A stretch of 64,000 nt of DNA, taken from positions 62,001-126,000 of the forward strand of contig NZ_JPRF03000018.1 in assembly GCF_001188955.3 (NCBI RefSeq). Direction: 5' to 3'. A program made the translations under genes and the position numbers. The notes beneath the pieces are model-generated. The model was not told where the DNA came from, made no database searches, and saw only the letters and a list, made by a program, of their open reading frames with translations. Numbering within the stretch: the stretch's first letter is position 1; each line of letters begins with the position of its first letter. Of this stretch, positions 7,154-16,500 are shown piece by piece. The DNA is from Kitasatospora aureofaciens. GTDB lineage: Bacteria; Actinomycetota; Actinomycetes; Streptomycetales; Streptomycetaceae.

Positions 7154-8398
7154 CTATTCCTGCGTCGGACTGGGGAACTGGTGAATTAGCCAGGATAGGA
7201 CTGCGTCCGATGTCGTATATCCGTGCTGCCGAAGGAGTTCCACGATGTCCCGTCCGCAGACGAGGATGATTGGGTGGCCGTCGTTGCGGACCTCTTCCTG
7301 GAACTGGCCGTTGAAATGCGACGTGGTGACCAGGACACCGAAGTTGCGGTGGCGGAGGCGTGAGATCAGACGGCTCCCCTCGCGGATGCCGACCGAGTTG
7401 CTCGGCTTGTAGAGCTTCGCCTCGAGTGCGAAGTCGATGGCGATCCGGTCGGCGGGCGGGCCAAGGTGGTACTTGCCGATCGCGTCCCGGCCGCCGTCGC
7501 GGCTGCGCCTGGTGATGTCGACCTGGCCCGTAGCCGGGGCAAGCAGCCGCCACAAGGCGACGGCGCACGCCTCAAAGTCGTGCTCCCTTCCCCGGAAGTG
7601 TTCCCGGATGGCCTCGAGGACGGCCTGCCCTTCCCGGTCGGCCGGTAACTGGTCGGCCTGGCTGCGGATGAGCGTGGTGACCGGTGCGGTGAGCGGCGAG
7701 TAGGAACGCGTGTGCACCCAAGTGCGCCACGCTGACGGACAGCCGCCGCTCAGGGGGTCACCGCCGGATCGGAGGTGGTCGATCCAGCCGCGCGAGACTA
7801 CGGCCTGATTGAGGACGGTAAAACGGGCGCGATAGTTCTGAAACCGCCGACCGGCTGTGGTCCGCCACACGGCCGCGAGCTCATCGTCCGAGGTAAGTGC
7901 AGGCCCTCCTGGCGCGAGCAAACCGCGGAAGCGAACGTCTCGGCCCTTGGCCGCAGCCTTCTCGAAGAGGAGGAACGGCGGGATCCTGCGACGCTGCTCA
8001 GGCGTCTCGTGGGAAGCGGCAAAGATGTCCCGCAGCAGGAGGTTCCCCTTGCGGCTGGTGCCGTGAAGCTCATGGCCAGGTGTGCGGTTGTCGCCGTAGT
8101 AGGTGAACGCCCCGGTCTGCGGATCGAGTGCATCTGGCCAGTCGGGCTGGTCTCCAGTCGTATAGAGGACTACGAGGCGGACGTCGCCCCGAAGCGGGGA
8201 TCCCACGTACCGGAAGCCGCCCTGGTTGCCCACTCCGCGAAGGAGCTTGGCAATTGGATCATCCCCGGTGTTGCCGTTCGTGCCGCCTAGGTACAGTGCA
8301 TCGACCTGGAGGTCAGCATCCTGTAAGTGGGTGAATCCCACCGCAGGCTTCCCTGGCACAGCGACCGGAGCGTTCGGCGCGGGCACGTGGTTCTCCAC
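7154..8398 (-). CDS. AspBHI-type (Mrr-fold) restriction endonuclease
   Basis: This 414-residue protein looks like a two-domain restriction enzyme. The N-terminal 150 residues (GDDPIAKLL, GNQGGFRYVGS, VVLYTTGDQPDWPD, FTYYGDNRTPGHELHGTSRK) resemble the SRA-like recognition domain of AspBHI, which senses 5-methylcytosine. The C-terminal part is an Mrr-like PD-(D/E)xK domain: RRSRDGGRDAIG supplies the Asp, FALEAKLYK the E-x-K, and REGSRLISRLRHRNFGVLVT the following helix and strand. Such enzymes cut methylated DNA, usually invading phage. The assigned GTG start lacks a good ribosome binding site, so the exact start is uncertain. It lies upstream of the C5-methyltransferase on the same strand, so its methylated target must differ from the sites made by the two methylases here. 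A methylation-insensitive type II enzyme with the same fold is the alternative. Confidence 0.75.
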   Translation of the reverse strand: MENHVPAPNAPVAVPGKPAVGFTHLQDADLQVDALYLGGTNGNTGDDPIAKLLRGVGNQGGFRYVGSPLRGDVRLVVLYTTGDQPDWPDALDPQTGAFTYYGDNRTPGHELHGTSRKGNLLLRDIFAASHETPEQRRRIPPFLLFEKAAAKGRDVRFRGLLAPGGPALTSDDELAAVWRTTAGRRFQNYRARFTVLNQAVVSRGWIDHLRSGGDPLSGGCPSAWRTWVHTRSYSPLTAPVTTLIRSQADQLPADREGQAVLEAIREHFRGREHDFEACAVALWRLLAPATGQVDITRRSRDGGRDAIGKYHLGPPADRIAIDFALEAKLYKPSNSVGIREGSRLISRLRHRNFGVLVTTSHFNGQFQEEVRNDGHPIILVCGRDIVELLRQHGYTTSDAVLSWLIHQFPSPTQE

Positions 8399-8612
8399 AG
8401 CGTGTCAGGAGGTTCAGAGATCCTCGGCGTGATCGGTTCAGGCCTCAGTGTGCCCGACCCCACTGACAAACCCTCCGGCAGGGCAAGTTGCCTTCGATCG
8501 GCCCGGCCAGGGCGGAGTGGCTGTCGGTCATGAACACTCCGGTTGAGGTTCCCCCGACGTGCGGAAGGTTGCCGGAGATGGCCTGATTGGCCATGAGAAG
8601 GGAGCCTCTGCC

Positions 8613-8924
8613 ATGGCCGCACCGATGAAGTACCCGCCCGAGTTGCGACGGCGTGCGGTGGAGATGTACCGCACCGCCGACCCGAAGCCCGTGATCCGCA
8701 AGATGGCCCGCGACCTGGGCGTGCACCACGAAGCGCTGCGCAACTGGATCCGCCAGGACGAGGCGGACCGGGGCGAGCGGGACGACCGGCTGACCACCGC
8801 GGAGAAGGAGGAGCTGGCCGCTCTGCGGAAGGAGAACGCCGAGCTCCGCCGGTCCTGCGAGATCCTCAAGGCCGCCTCGGCTTTTTTCGCCCAGGAGCTC
8901 GACCCGACCCGGCGACGGTCCTGA
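8613..8924 (+). CDS. IS3-family transposase OrfA
   Basis: This 103-residue protein starts at an ATG preceded by AAGGGAG. The N-terminal half is an HTH_Tnp_1 domain (YPPELRRRAVEMYRT, RDLGVHHEALRNWIRQDEAD). The C-terminal half is a leucine-zipper-like coiled coil (LAALRKENAELRRSCEILKA) that drives oligomerisation, ending in the AAFF-type sequence typical of IS3 OrfA. At 8882-8887 a run of six T residues lies at the end of the coiled coil. Slipping back one base there continues in the OrfB frame and makes the OrfAB transposase, while normal reading gives OrfA alone, which binds the inverted repeats and regulates transposition. Confidence 0.93.
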   Translation: MAAPMKYPPELRRRAVEMYRTADPKPVIRKMARDLGVHHEALRNWIRQDEADRGERDDRLTTAEKEELAALRKENAELRRSCEILKAASAFFAQELDPTRRRS

Positions 8925-9841
8925 AGCTCATCGACGAGCACCAGGACCGCTTCGGGGCCGAGCCCGTCCTCCGGGAACTGCACATCCCCGCCTCCACCTA
9001 CTACCGCTGGCGCCACGACGTGGCGGAGCCGTGCGAGCGCAAGCGCCACGACGCCGAGCTCACCGAGCACATCCGCCGCATCCACGCGGACTCCGGCGAA
9101 ACCTACGGCTCCCCGCGCGTCCACGCCGTCCTGCGGCGCGAGGGCACCCGGGTCGGCCGAAAGCGGGTCGAACGCCTCATGCGCCAGGCCGGCATCCAGG
9201 GCGTCAGCCCGCGCCGGCCCCGCTCCTTCACCCGCCGCGACCCGGCGGCGGATCTCGCCCCGGACCTGGTCCAGCGCGACTTCACCGCCGTCGCGCCGAA
9301 CCGGCTGTGGGTCGCCGACATCTCGCTGATCCCGACCCGCGAGGGACCGTGGTGGCTGGCCACGATCCGCGACGCCTTCTCCCGCCGGATCGTGGGCTGG
9401 CACACCTCCGAGCGGGCGGACGCCGACCTCGTGCTCACCGCGCTGGAGTACGCCCTGCACGGTCGGCCCGTCGAACCCGGCCAACTGGTCCACCACAGCG
9501 ACCACGGGTGTCAATACACGTCCATCAAGCTCACAACTCGACTGCTGAAGGCGGGAATCGAGCCGAGCATGGGAAGCGTGGGGGACTCGTTCGACAACGC
9601 CCTCGCCGAGAACTTCTGGAGCGTGCTGAAGACCGAGTGCGTGCGTCGCACGACCTTCGAGACCCGCACTGACGCCGACCTGGCCCTGTTCGCCTACATC
9701 GACGGCTGGTACAACACCCGCCGCATCCAGAAGCGCCTGGGCTGGCTCAGCCCCGACGAGTACGAGGCGAAGTTCTACGCCGACCAGGCGACGGCCGAAC
9801 CGGTGACCGTCGAACCACCCACACCCGTCCTGACCAGGTAA
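8882..9841 (+). CDS. IS3-family transposase OrfB (via -1 frameshift)
   Basis: This is the catalytic half of the IS3 transposase, given here from the slippery T6. Its frame is exactly -1 to OrfA and is open throughout. The N-terminal HTH_21 region (KLIDEHQDRFGAEPVLREL, YGSPRVHAVLRREG) precedes the rve/RNase H-fold integrase core. The DDE triad is visible as Asp in WVADISLIP, Asp in HHSDHGCQYTS and Glu in DNALAENFWSVLKTE. The C-terminus (YNTRRIQKRLGWLSPDEYEA) is typical of the family. An internal ATG at 9020 could give a shorter protein, but it would lose the first domain. No stop interrupts the gene, so the element is probably still active. Confidence 0.9.
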   Translation, partial: FFRPGARPDPATVLKLIDEHQDRFGAEPVLRELHIPASTYYRWRHDVAEPCERKRHDAELTEHIRRIHADSGETYGSPRVHAVLRREGTRVGRKRVERLMRQAGIQGVSPRRPRSFTRRDPAADLAPDLVQRDFTAVAPNRLWVADISLIPTREGPWWLATIRDAFSRRIVGWHTSERADADLVLTALEYALHGRPVEPGQLVHHSDHGCQYTSIKLTTRLLKAGIEPSMGSVGDSFDNALAENFWSVLKTECVRRTTFETRTDADLALFAYIDGWYNTRRIQKRLGWLSPDEYEAKFYADQATAEPVTVEPPTPVLTR

Positions 9842-9872
9842 TCAACGCCTCCCGTGCAGCGGGGGAAGCTCA

Positions 9873-10480
9873 GGTCGGTACCTCTGGCTTCTCCCCCGCC
9901 AGGCGGACATGCCGAGTACGTCCTCCTTCCGCACAACCCTCGTGCTGCCAAGCTTCTGGGCGGCCTTCGGCGGGACATGAAAGACGACAGCCCACACGTA
10001 GACCTCGGCAGCCCGCAGGTGCGCGTTGCCACCGGACGCCGCTATGTGGCTTGTCCAGAGCAGGCAGCTCCGTCGAGCCGCCGGTTCCTACGCGTCGGCG
10101 GCTACCTTCAAGAGACGTAGTGAAGTTGACGCAGCAATGTCAGGATGAGACGTACAGGTTCGGGGTCGGATGTGCGGACAAATTCCCGTTCGACAGATGC
10201 CTGGGCTGGTTTGTCGGTTTGGTGCTCAGAATGATTGTGTGTCCGCTAACATCAGGCGCCGGAGTCGACGTGAACAGTGTGGTCAGGAGCCATGCGCCGC
10301 AAGAGAATCCCATGACTGGCGCGCCGAGTCTGCCTGGAGCGCCGGAGGCGGCCGCCTTGCTTTGGACTGAGCTGGATGGCCCGCGCCGCTCTCCGCTTGG
10401 ACGTCGTGGCATCGTGCGCCCCGGCGAGCAGCCGATAGAGCGTCAGCAGCATGCTGGTGCGGACATGGCAGGGGTGCCGG
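9873..10480 (+). other. Intergenic stretch upstream of the helicase operon
   Basis: These 608 bp separate the IS3 element from the three-gene operon. Several short open frames exist but none has family-like sequence, and none joins to a frame left of the IS, so I see no interrupted gene. A TTGACG hexamer at 10126-10131 could be a -35 element for the operon, but no clear -10 at the right spacing follows it. The last 12 bases hold AGGGG, the ribosome binding site of the first operon gene. Confidence 0.4.
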
Positions 10481-12589
10481 ATGGGCGCGTTGTACGGGCA
10501 GTGGCAGCAGATTCTCGCTGCCGAGTACTTCGGCCCGGACAGCGCCGAGCAGAGTATTGCGTTCTACGTGGACGACGAAGTTGGTCAGGAACTTGCCCAG
10601 CGCCCGGATGTAACTGGAAGCCTGCCGGAGGCCGTAAGGGAGGAGCTCGACTGGGCTCGTCCCGAGCATCTCATGTGGCGGCTGATGGAGCGCTGCCGCC
10701 GTTGGGAGTCGCGGGGGCGCCTGGGGGCGCCGCCAAGTCTCCCAGTGCTTGCCTGTTCCGTGCTTGCAGCGACGAAGATGGCGTCCTCCGACGGGATGCG
10801 CCGCAGCAACTACTACGGCCGGTGGGCCCAGCTGTTCGGTGAGCGGCCCGGGAGCCCGCGCGCAGAACGGCTTGAAGGGGCATTCGAAGAGGTCGTGTCG
10901 ATGTGGCAGGAGCTCGACCGGTGGCTTGAGGACGCGGCAGGGCTGTATGGCGCTAGCACAATCAGCACTGACGGCTTCTACCGGAAGATCGGCTACCCGC
11001 TCTCGCAGGCTCTCATCCGCGCGTCCGACCGCGAGGCACTGACTAGGTTCTTCTCGGCGAGCGGTGTGCTTGCCGGCAACCCGGTCGGCGTCCCTGGCCG
11101 TGAGCTGCTGAGGCGGCTGCGCCTGTGGGTGGCAGGCCGGGACCGGAACCTTTCGCCTCGCCTACTGGAGGAGGTAGAGCTTGCAACGGGTCTCGCCGAC
11201 AACTCGGTGCCGCTGCTCGCGGAGATTCTCTTTAGGCTTGCATCCCAGTGGGACGGCACGCTCCATGAGCCGGGGCGGGAACGGCGGCGGAAGGCTGCGC
11301 CGCTTCGTTTGGTACTCGCCGGACGGGGAGAACGGCTGGAGTGGACGGCAGATGTGGCGCCGGGGCTCAACACCGTGCAAGTCGGGTTCCCTGAGGGTCG
11401 CTCCTTCCTGCTTAAGGCTGTCTACGGAGGGGTGTACTCCGGATTGGAATCGGTCTTTCCCAGCGATGTGCAGCTTCGCCAGGGCGTGCACCTGACGGGC
11501 GACGAGCTGGTGCTCGACTGGTCCGGCCGTGAGGTCATCCTCCTACGGATGCACGAGCGCCTGGGCGAGTGGGTCAGCACGGAGTACTTCGAACCCGGCG
11601 CGCAGCATCTGATTCTGGCAGCGCCAGCCGCTACGGCTGAGGTCCGCGCGATGGCGCTCGGCCTTCAGTCGAGACCTGCGCGTGAGGTTCCTGCCCCAGT
11701 TCCGGGCTGGAAGTTGTTCAAGGGCGTCAGGGCGTTCGACGGCGCCGCATTCGGCAGAACCCTGGCGCGCGGCGGGGAGCACATCCACGTCCTGGAGCCG
11801 CCGGTCAGAGAGCAGGCCGAGCTCATCGGCGGACTGCGGATCCTTCGCGAGTACCGGGCCGGAGGACGGTTGGTCGGACACTACCTGCGGGGCGGTGAGC
11901 CGGACCTACTGCTGCCCACGAGCACCGCCGAGGACGGTCGCGTCACCGTTGTACTGAACGATCGGACAGAGCGGCTTGCCGCTGACTCGCGAGTGCCATT
12001 TCCACTTCGAGTTCTGCGGCTGGAGGAAGGGGAGTACACCGTAGGGACCCCGGACGCCGTGCGGACGTTCACTGTCTCCGGCGGTATCAGCGAGGGAGTC
12101 CCAGCCGGAACTGGATCGCTTGCCTGCGTGCGCACGGAGAACGCAGGCCCTGTGATGCGCAACTTTGAAGGGCAGCCGGACGCCGTCCGCGGCGCTGCGG
12201 CGCCGGCAGTTGGTCCGATTGCGAAGCGGACCATGGTGCCGTACAGCGCCTCGGAGGCATACCTGCTGGGTGTTCACGGCAGCATCCAGGAAGTTCGGAT
12301 CCCAGGGCGACCGGACTGGATCGCGAGTCGGCTCGCAGCCAGACTTGAGGACCATGCGTTCGAAGTACCAGTCCCGGACGGATACGTGTGGCTGTTGGTC
12401 CGCGAACAGCAACGCTGGAGTACCGCGCCTCTGCTCCCTTACGCCGTACTTCCCCCACCCACGCCCCCGCCAGATGACTATCAGTGGGCTTGGGCTGTGC
12501 TGAATGCTGCCGACTGTATATCAACTCCCATCTGGGAGGCTTACGTCCGGGCGGCACGGGAGATCAGCGGAAGGGGGGACAGGCCGTGA
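10481..12589 (+). CDS. Large protein of unknown function, DruF-like candidate
   Basis: This 702-residue protein is the first gene of a three-gene coupled operon. I recognise no named domain. The N-terminal 230 residues are mainly helical and rich in Trp and Arg (LYGQWQQILAAEYF, DRWLEDAAGLYG, YPLSQALIRASDREALTRFF). From about 260 to 640 the pattern is beta-rich, with repeated Gly-Glu-Tyr turns. The C-terminal 60 residues contain a PPPTPPP linker and a helix. There is no signal peptide or membrane segment, so it should be cytoplasmic. I chose the ATG at 10481, with AGGGG at proper spacing, over the ATG at 10451, which lacks a ribosome binding site. Its stop overlaps the next GTG. By position and size it could be DruF of a type II Druantia-like system; that is inference from context. 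Confidence 0.75.
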   Translation: MGALYGQWQQILAAEYFGPDSAEQSIAFYVDDEVGQELAQRPDVTGSLPEAVREELDWARPEHLMWRLMERCRRWESRGRLGAPPSLPVLACSVLAATKMASSDGMRRSNYYGRWAQLFGERPGSPRAERLEGAFEEVVSMWQELDRWLEDAAGLYGASTISTDGFYRKIGYPLSQALIRASDREALTRFFSASGVLAGNPVGVPGRELLRRLRLWVAGRDRNLSPRLLEEVELATGLADNSVPLLAEILFRLASQWDGTLHEPGRERRRKAAPLRLVLAGRGERLEWTADVAPGLNTVQVGFPEGRSFLLKAVYGGVYSGLESVFPSDVQLRQGVHLTGDELVLDWSGREVILLRMHERLGEWVSTEYFEPGAQHLILAAPAATAEVRAMALGLQSRPAREVPAPVPGWKLFKGVRAFDGAAFGRTLARGGEHIHVLEPPVREQAELIGGLRILREYRAGGRLVGHYLRGGEPDLLLPTSTAEDGRVTVVLNDRTERLAADSRVPFPLRVLRLEEGEYTVGTPDAVRTFTVSGGISEGVPAGTGSLACVRTENAGPVMRNFEGQPDAVRGAAAPAVGPIAKRTMVPYSASEAYLLGVHGSIQEVRIPGRPDWIASRLAARLEDHAFEVPVPDGYVWLLVREQQRWSTAPLLPYAVLPPPTPPPDDYQWAWAVLNAADCISTPIWEAYVRAAREISGRGDRP

Positions 12590-13536
12590 GTGGGACGGGA
12601 GACGTACTGCTCCGCTGGGCCAGCGAGGAGGGTGCCGGTGATCTCCCAGCTCTCAAACAAGGCATTTGGTGGCTGGCGGCGAAGTCGACGGAGGATCTCG
12701 AGCCGGGTGCGGCGGGTCGCTGGCTGCGGGACATGGTGGCGCTCGGATACCTGGACATCGATTGGCGCAACCGCCGTTGGTGTGCGGCACCGGCTGTGGT
12801 GACGCGACTTCCGGGAGGCATTGGCCTGGCAGTGCTCACCGGCAGCCGGACAGCCGATATTGAGCATCGCGTCGAGGACACCAGCGACTTTGGCCTCATC
12901 GTGCACCGCGTCGCCTCAACCACGTCCGAGCAGGACATCCCGTTGCCGCATTCCCTGCTGATCCAGTACCGAGACCTGGACGACCTGGCGGAGTGGGCGG
13001 CGGAGAACCAGCTCCAGTTCGTCCCGTGTTTCGCGCTGCAGGCTGCGATTATGCTCAGCCGGCTGCCGCTCGGCGAGCGGACAGCAGGACCCGTGTCTGG
13101 TGAACCGCTTGAACAGTACGACCTGCGTCGCCGCCAGTACGTGCCGGTCCAGCGAGCCCGGAGTGACGGACTGTTCCGGTTCAGGCGCCGCGACAGCAAG
13201 GACGTATGCCAGCTGCAGCGCGGTGGCCAGTGGTACGAGATCGCGCACGAGTACGGCGTCTACCAGGAGTTGCAGCGGGTCAGCATCGACGGCCAAGGCG
13301 GGGACGTCATGCGCTGGTTCCCGGAGAAGGCGCCGGGCCGCGAGGCCTTCGGACGGCTCCACGTGGACTGGGGCTTCCCGCTGCCGGACCTCCAGCGCAA
13401 GATCGCTGTCCTTTGCAGCGGGCTGGCCCCGCAGATCCATGCGAAGGCGCAGAACATCGCCTACGACAACGTCCCCCGTGCGGTCGCCCGGATGATCGCG
13501 GATTCCCTCGGACAGTGCCTCGGAGACACCGAATGA
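12586..13536 (+). CDS. Protein of unknown function, DruG-like candidate
   Basis: This 316-residue protein is read from a GTG that overlaps the upstream stop (GTGA) and follows a purine-rich AAGGGGGG site. The first 90 residues look like a winged-helix module (LKQGIWWLAAKSTEDL, RWLRDMVALGYLDIDW, then a short wing RRWCAAPAVVTRL). The next part is mixed alpha/beta. The C-terminal third has conserved-looking aromatic runs (LFRFRRRDSKDVCQLQ, GQWYEIAHEYGVYQ, MRWFPEKAPGREAF) and ends in a helix before the stop. No catalytic motif is evident. Its stop overlaps the ATG of the helicase gene (ATGA), so the three proteins should be made in linked amounts and probably form a complex. The analogue in type II Druantia would be DruG; I cannot confirm homology by eye. 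Confidence 0.75.
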   Translation: MSGTGDVLLRWASEEGAGDLPALKQGIWWLAAKSTEDLEPGAAGRWLRDMVALGYLDIDWRNRRWCAAPAVVTRLPGGIGLAVLTGSRTADIEHRVEDTSDFGLIVHRVASTTSEQDIPLPHSLLIQYRDLDDLAEWAAENQLQFVPCFALQAAIMLSRLPLGERTAGPVSGEPLEQYDLRRRQYVPVQRARSDGLFRFRRRDSKDVCQLQRGGQWYEIAHEYGVYQELQRVSIDGQGGDVMRWFPEKAPGREAFGRLHVDWGFPLPDLQRKIAVLCSGLAPQIHAKAQNIAYDNVPRAVARMIADSLGQCLGDTE

Positions 13537-16500
13537 CTGATACCAACACCACGGGCAGCGGCCCGGATCAGCGCTCCCTCGACATCCTGAGAACCTTCGA
13601 CGAACTCAAGACCGCTCTGTTCCGCTACTACAACACCCCCTTCGGTCTGGCCAATCGCCGCCTGGAGCTGGAGCGGGAGGCCCTGTTCAACACCCCGGGC
13701 GGAGCCTGGCAGCGACCACTGCTGGAGGTCCGCCCGCGCTACCGGTCGGCCGGGGTTGACTTGGCGGGGTCAGTCTCCGATGCGGACGCGCCGCCCGAAC
13801 TGGCCAAGCTGATCGGACTCGGCCTGGTCAAGGGGATTCCCGCACTCTACGAGCACCAGCACCACGCCCTTATCGCGGCCTTCAGGGATCAGAAGGACGT
13901 AGTCGTCACAGCCGGCACCGGCTCAGGCAAGACTGAGTCGTTCATGCTGCCGATCCTCGCCGACCTGGTGCGTGAGTCAGCCTCCTGGAAGCCCGCCAGG
14001 CTTCCGGTCAACCGATGGTGGAACATTCCGAATGGCCCATACCAGGGCCAGCGCGAGGGCGAGCAGGGACGCCACCAAGCCGTTCGCGCAATGGTGCTGT
14101 ACCCCATGAACGCCCTGGTCGATGACCAGATGATGCGCCTGCGCAAAGCGCTGGACAGCGATGAGGTCCGGGCCTGGTTTGCGCAGAACCGTCCTGGGCA
14201 TCGTTTCTACTTCGGCCGCTATACAGGCGCCACCCCCGTGCCCGGCGATGTACGCTCACCGAGCGGGCAGAAGATCTTGCGGCGCGAATTCACCGAGACC
14301 GAGAAGCGCGCCCGGCAGGCCCAGCAGGCGGGAGATGACAAGAGGTTCTTCGTTCCGCGCCTCGACGGTGCGGAGATGCGCAGCCGCTGGGACATGATCG
14401 AGACTCCGCCGGACATCATGATCACGAACTACAGCATGCTGAACGTGATGATGCTCCGGCCGCGCGAGTCCGGGATCTTCGACAAGACCCGGCAGTGGCT
14501 GGAAGAGGTTCCCGGCGCGCGGTTCACGCTTGTCGTCGACGAGCTTCACATGTACAGGGGCACCTCGGGAACCGAAGTCGCCTACTTGATCAGGAACCTG
14601 CGCCACAGGCTCGGTCTGGACCGGCATCCGGAGAGGTTCCGCGTCCTGGCTGCCTCGGCATCACTGGAGGCCCCGCGCGACCTCGGCTTCCTCGAGGAGT
14701 TCTTTGGCCTCAGTAGGGACCGGTTCGAAGTCCTCGGCGGAGAACTGGTGCTTCCCGTCGGCACTGGGAGGGACCTGTCCGCGCATGCACCCGCACTCGC
14801 ATCGCTGGGCACTGATCCGGAGCCTGCCCAGGCGGACGAAGTGCTTGCTGCCACGGGCGCAGCGGATGCCCTCGTGAACGCGCTGCGCGACGGCACACGC
14901 CTGATGAGCCGTTCCGATACTGACGTCGAGGACCTCTTGTTCCCCGCGGTCGCGGAGGACGGGCGGAAGAGTGCATTGCAGGGACTGCTCGGTGCGCTGC
15001 GCACTACCACGCTCGCCGGAATGCCCACCCTGCGCGGCCACTTGTTCTTCAGGAACATCCCCGGCGTATGGGCATGCTCGGATCCGCAGTGCTCCGGCGT
15101 TGCACCGGAAGCAGCAGAAGACCGGACGGTTGGCCGTCTCTACCCGCGCCCTGCCTCGCGCTGCGACAGCTGCGAAGCCAGAGTGCTCGAACTGCTGTAC
15201 TGCCAGAACTGTGGCGATGTATTCCTCGGCGGCTACGCGCCCGAGAAGGCGGTATACGAAAGCCAGGGCAAGCAGTTCGATGCAGGCCTCCTCGCCGACC
15301 TGCCCGATCTCGACCAGCTCCCCGACCGCGCCGCGACCGGCCAGTCTGCTGCGAATTACGTGGTCTACTGGCCGCGTACCCAGGACCCGGTGGTCGACCG
15401 CCTTGAGTGGACCGCTACGGCGAACAAGGGTACTGAGAGCGCTGAGTTCGCTTTCAAGCGAAGCGCTTACAACCCGCGGACGGGTCGGCTGACGAACAGC
15501 CGGAACCACACCGGCTGGTCATTCCATACCGACGTCCCCCGCTCCCCGCGCGGAAGGCAGCGACTGTGCCTGGAAAGCCTTCCCGCCGCGCCGACCAAGT
15601 GCCCTGCCTGCGGTGACGACTGGGAACTGCTCCAGATCGGTCGGGACCGGCTCCCCCTCAGCGACCAGCGGCGGATGCGCTCGCCGATCCGGGCCATGCG
15701 AACTGGTTTCGAGAAGGTCAACCAGGTCATCACCACTGCGATGCTTTCTGGGCTTCCTGAGAAGAAGGCTGTCCTCTTCTCCGATAGCCGTCAGGACGCC
15801 GCGAAGCTTGCTGCCGGTCTCGGTCTGCGGCACTACCAGGACCTTCTGCGTCTTCTGCTCGCCCAGGAAGTCACCGACCAGGGCGATCCTGCGGCTGATC
15901 TGGCCGCCGTAAGCGCCTACTACAAGGGTGAGGAGACGGGTCCAGAGGCCAAGCGGTTGGCCACCGAAGCAAGGAGCCGTCTCAAGCCACGTGCCCCGGA
16001 AACCTTTGCGGCTTGGGAAAAGCTCCAGAAGCCGCCAACACCTGGCGGCCTTGACGACCTCGAAGACGAGGACCCACGGCCCGAGGAAGAGCTGTACGCC
16101 GAGCTCAGCCGTGTCCCCAGCCTGGAGAGCCACGTCGCCGAGATCCACGAGAGGCTCGCAGCCCTGGGCGCCAACCCGGGCGGTCCCAAAGCGTCCCTCC
16201 AGCGCACCCGGTACCGGACAGGCCAACCCACGTCCAGCTGGAGCTCCCTATTCGACTGGCGAAGCCAACGCCCGCGCGAGGTCTCCGATCGGCTGCTCAA
16301 CGACAGCCAGCGGGACCTTCGCGAGGAGATGGGTGAATCGATCAGCGCTGAGCTGCTCATGGGTCTGTTCGGTAGCGCAGGGCGCGACTTCGAGTCCCTC
16401 GGCCTGGGCTGGCTGTGCACTGCCACAGACCAAGCGCCGCTTGAAGCCGATCCTGCATCGGACACTGCACTCGTCCGAGCCAGCCTTCGCGTGCTCGGCC

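Larger units (their letters stand above)
8544..9872. mobile_element. Intact IS3-family insertion sequence
   Basis: The 1,329-bp element has terminal inverted repeats of about 21 bp with some mismatches (TGAGGTTCCCCCG at the left, the complement of TGAGCTTCCCCCG at the right). The ends are 5'-TG and CA-3', as in the IS3 family. A 3-bp direct repeat GGT flanks it (8541-8543 and 9873-9875), the target duplication expected for IS3 elements. It encodes OrfA and OrfB with a T6 slippery run at the join. The element separates the restriction cassette from the Druantia-like operon. Confidence 0.85.

Noticed and set aside
10051..10842. 263-codon plus-strand frame overlapping the first operon gene
   Set aside because: No recognisable domain, poor start, and it overlaps the better-supported gene starting at 10481 by more than 300 bp.
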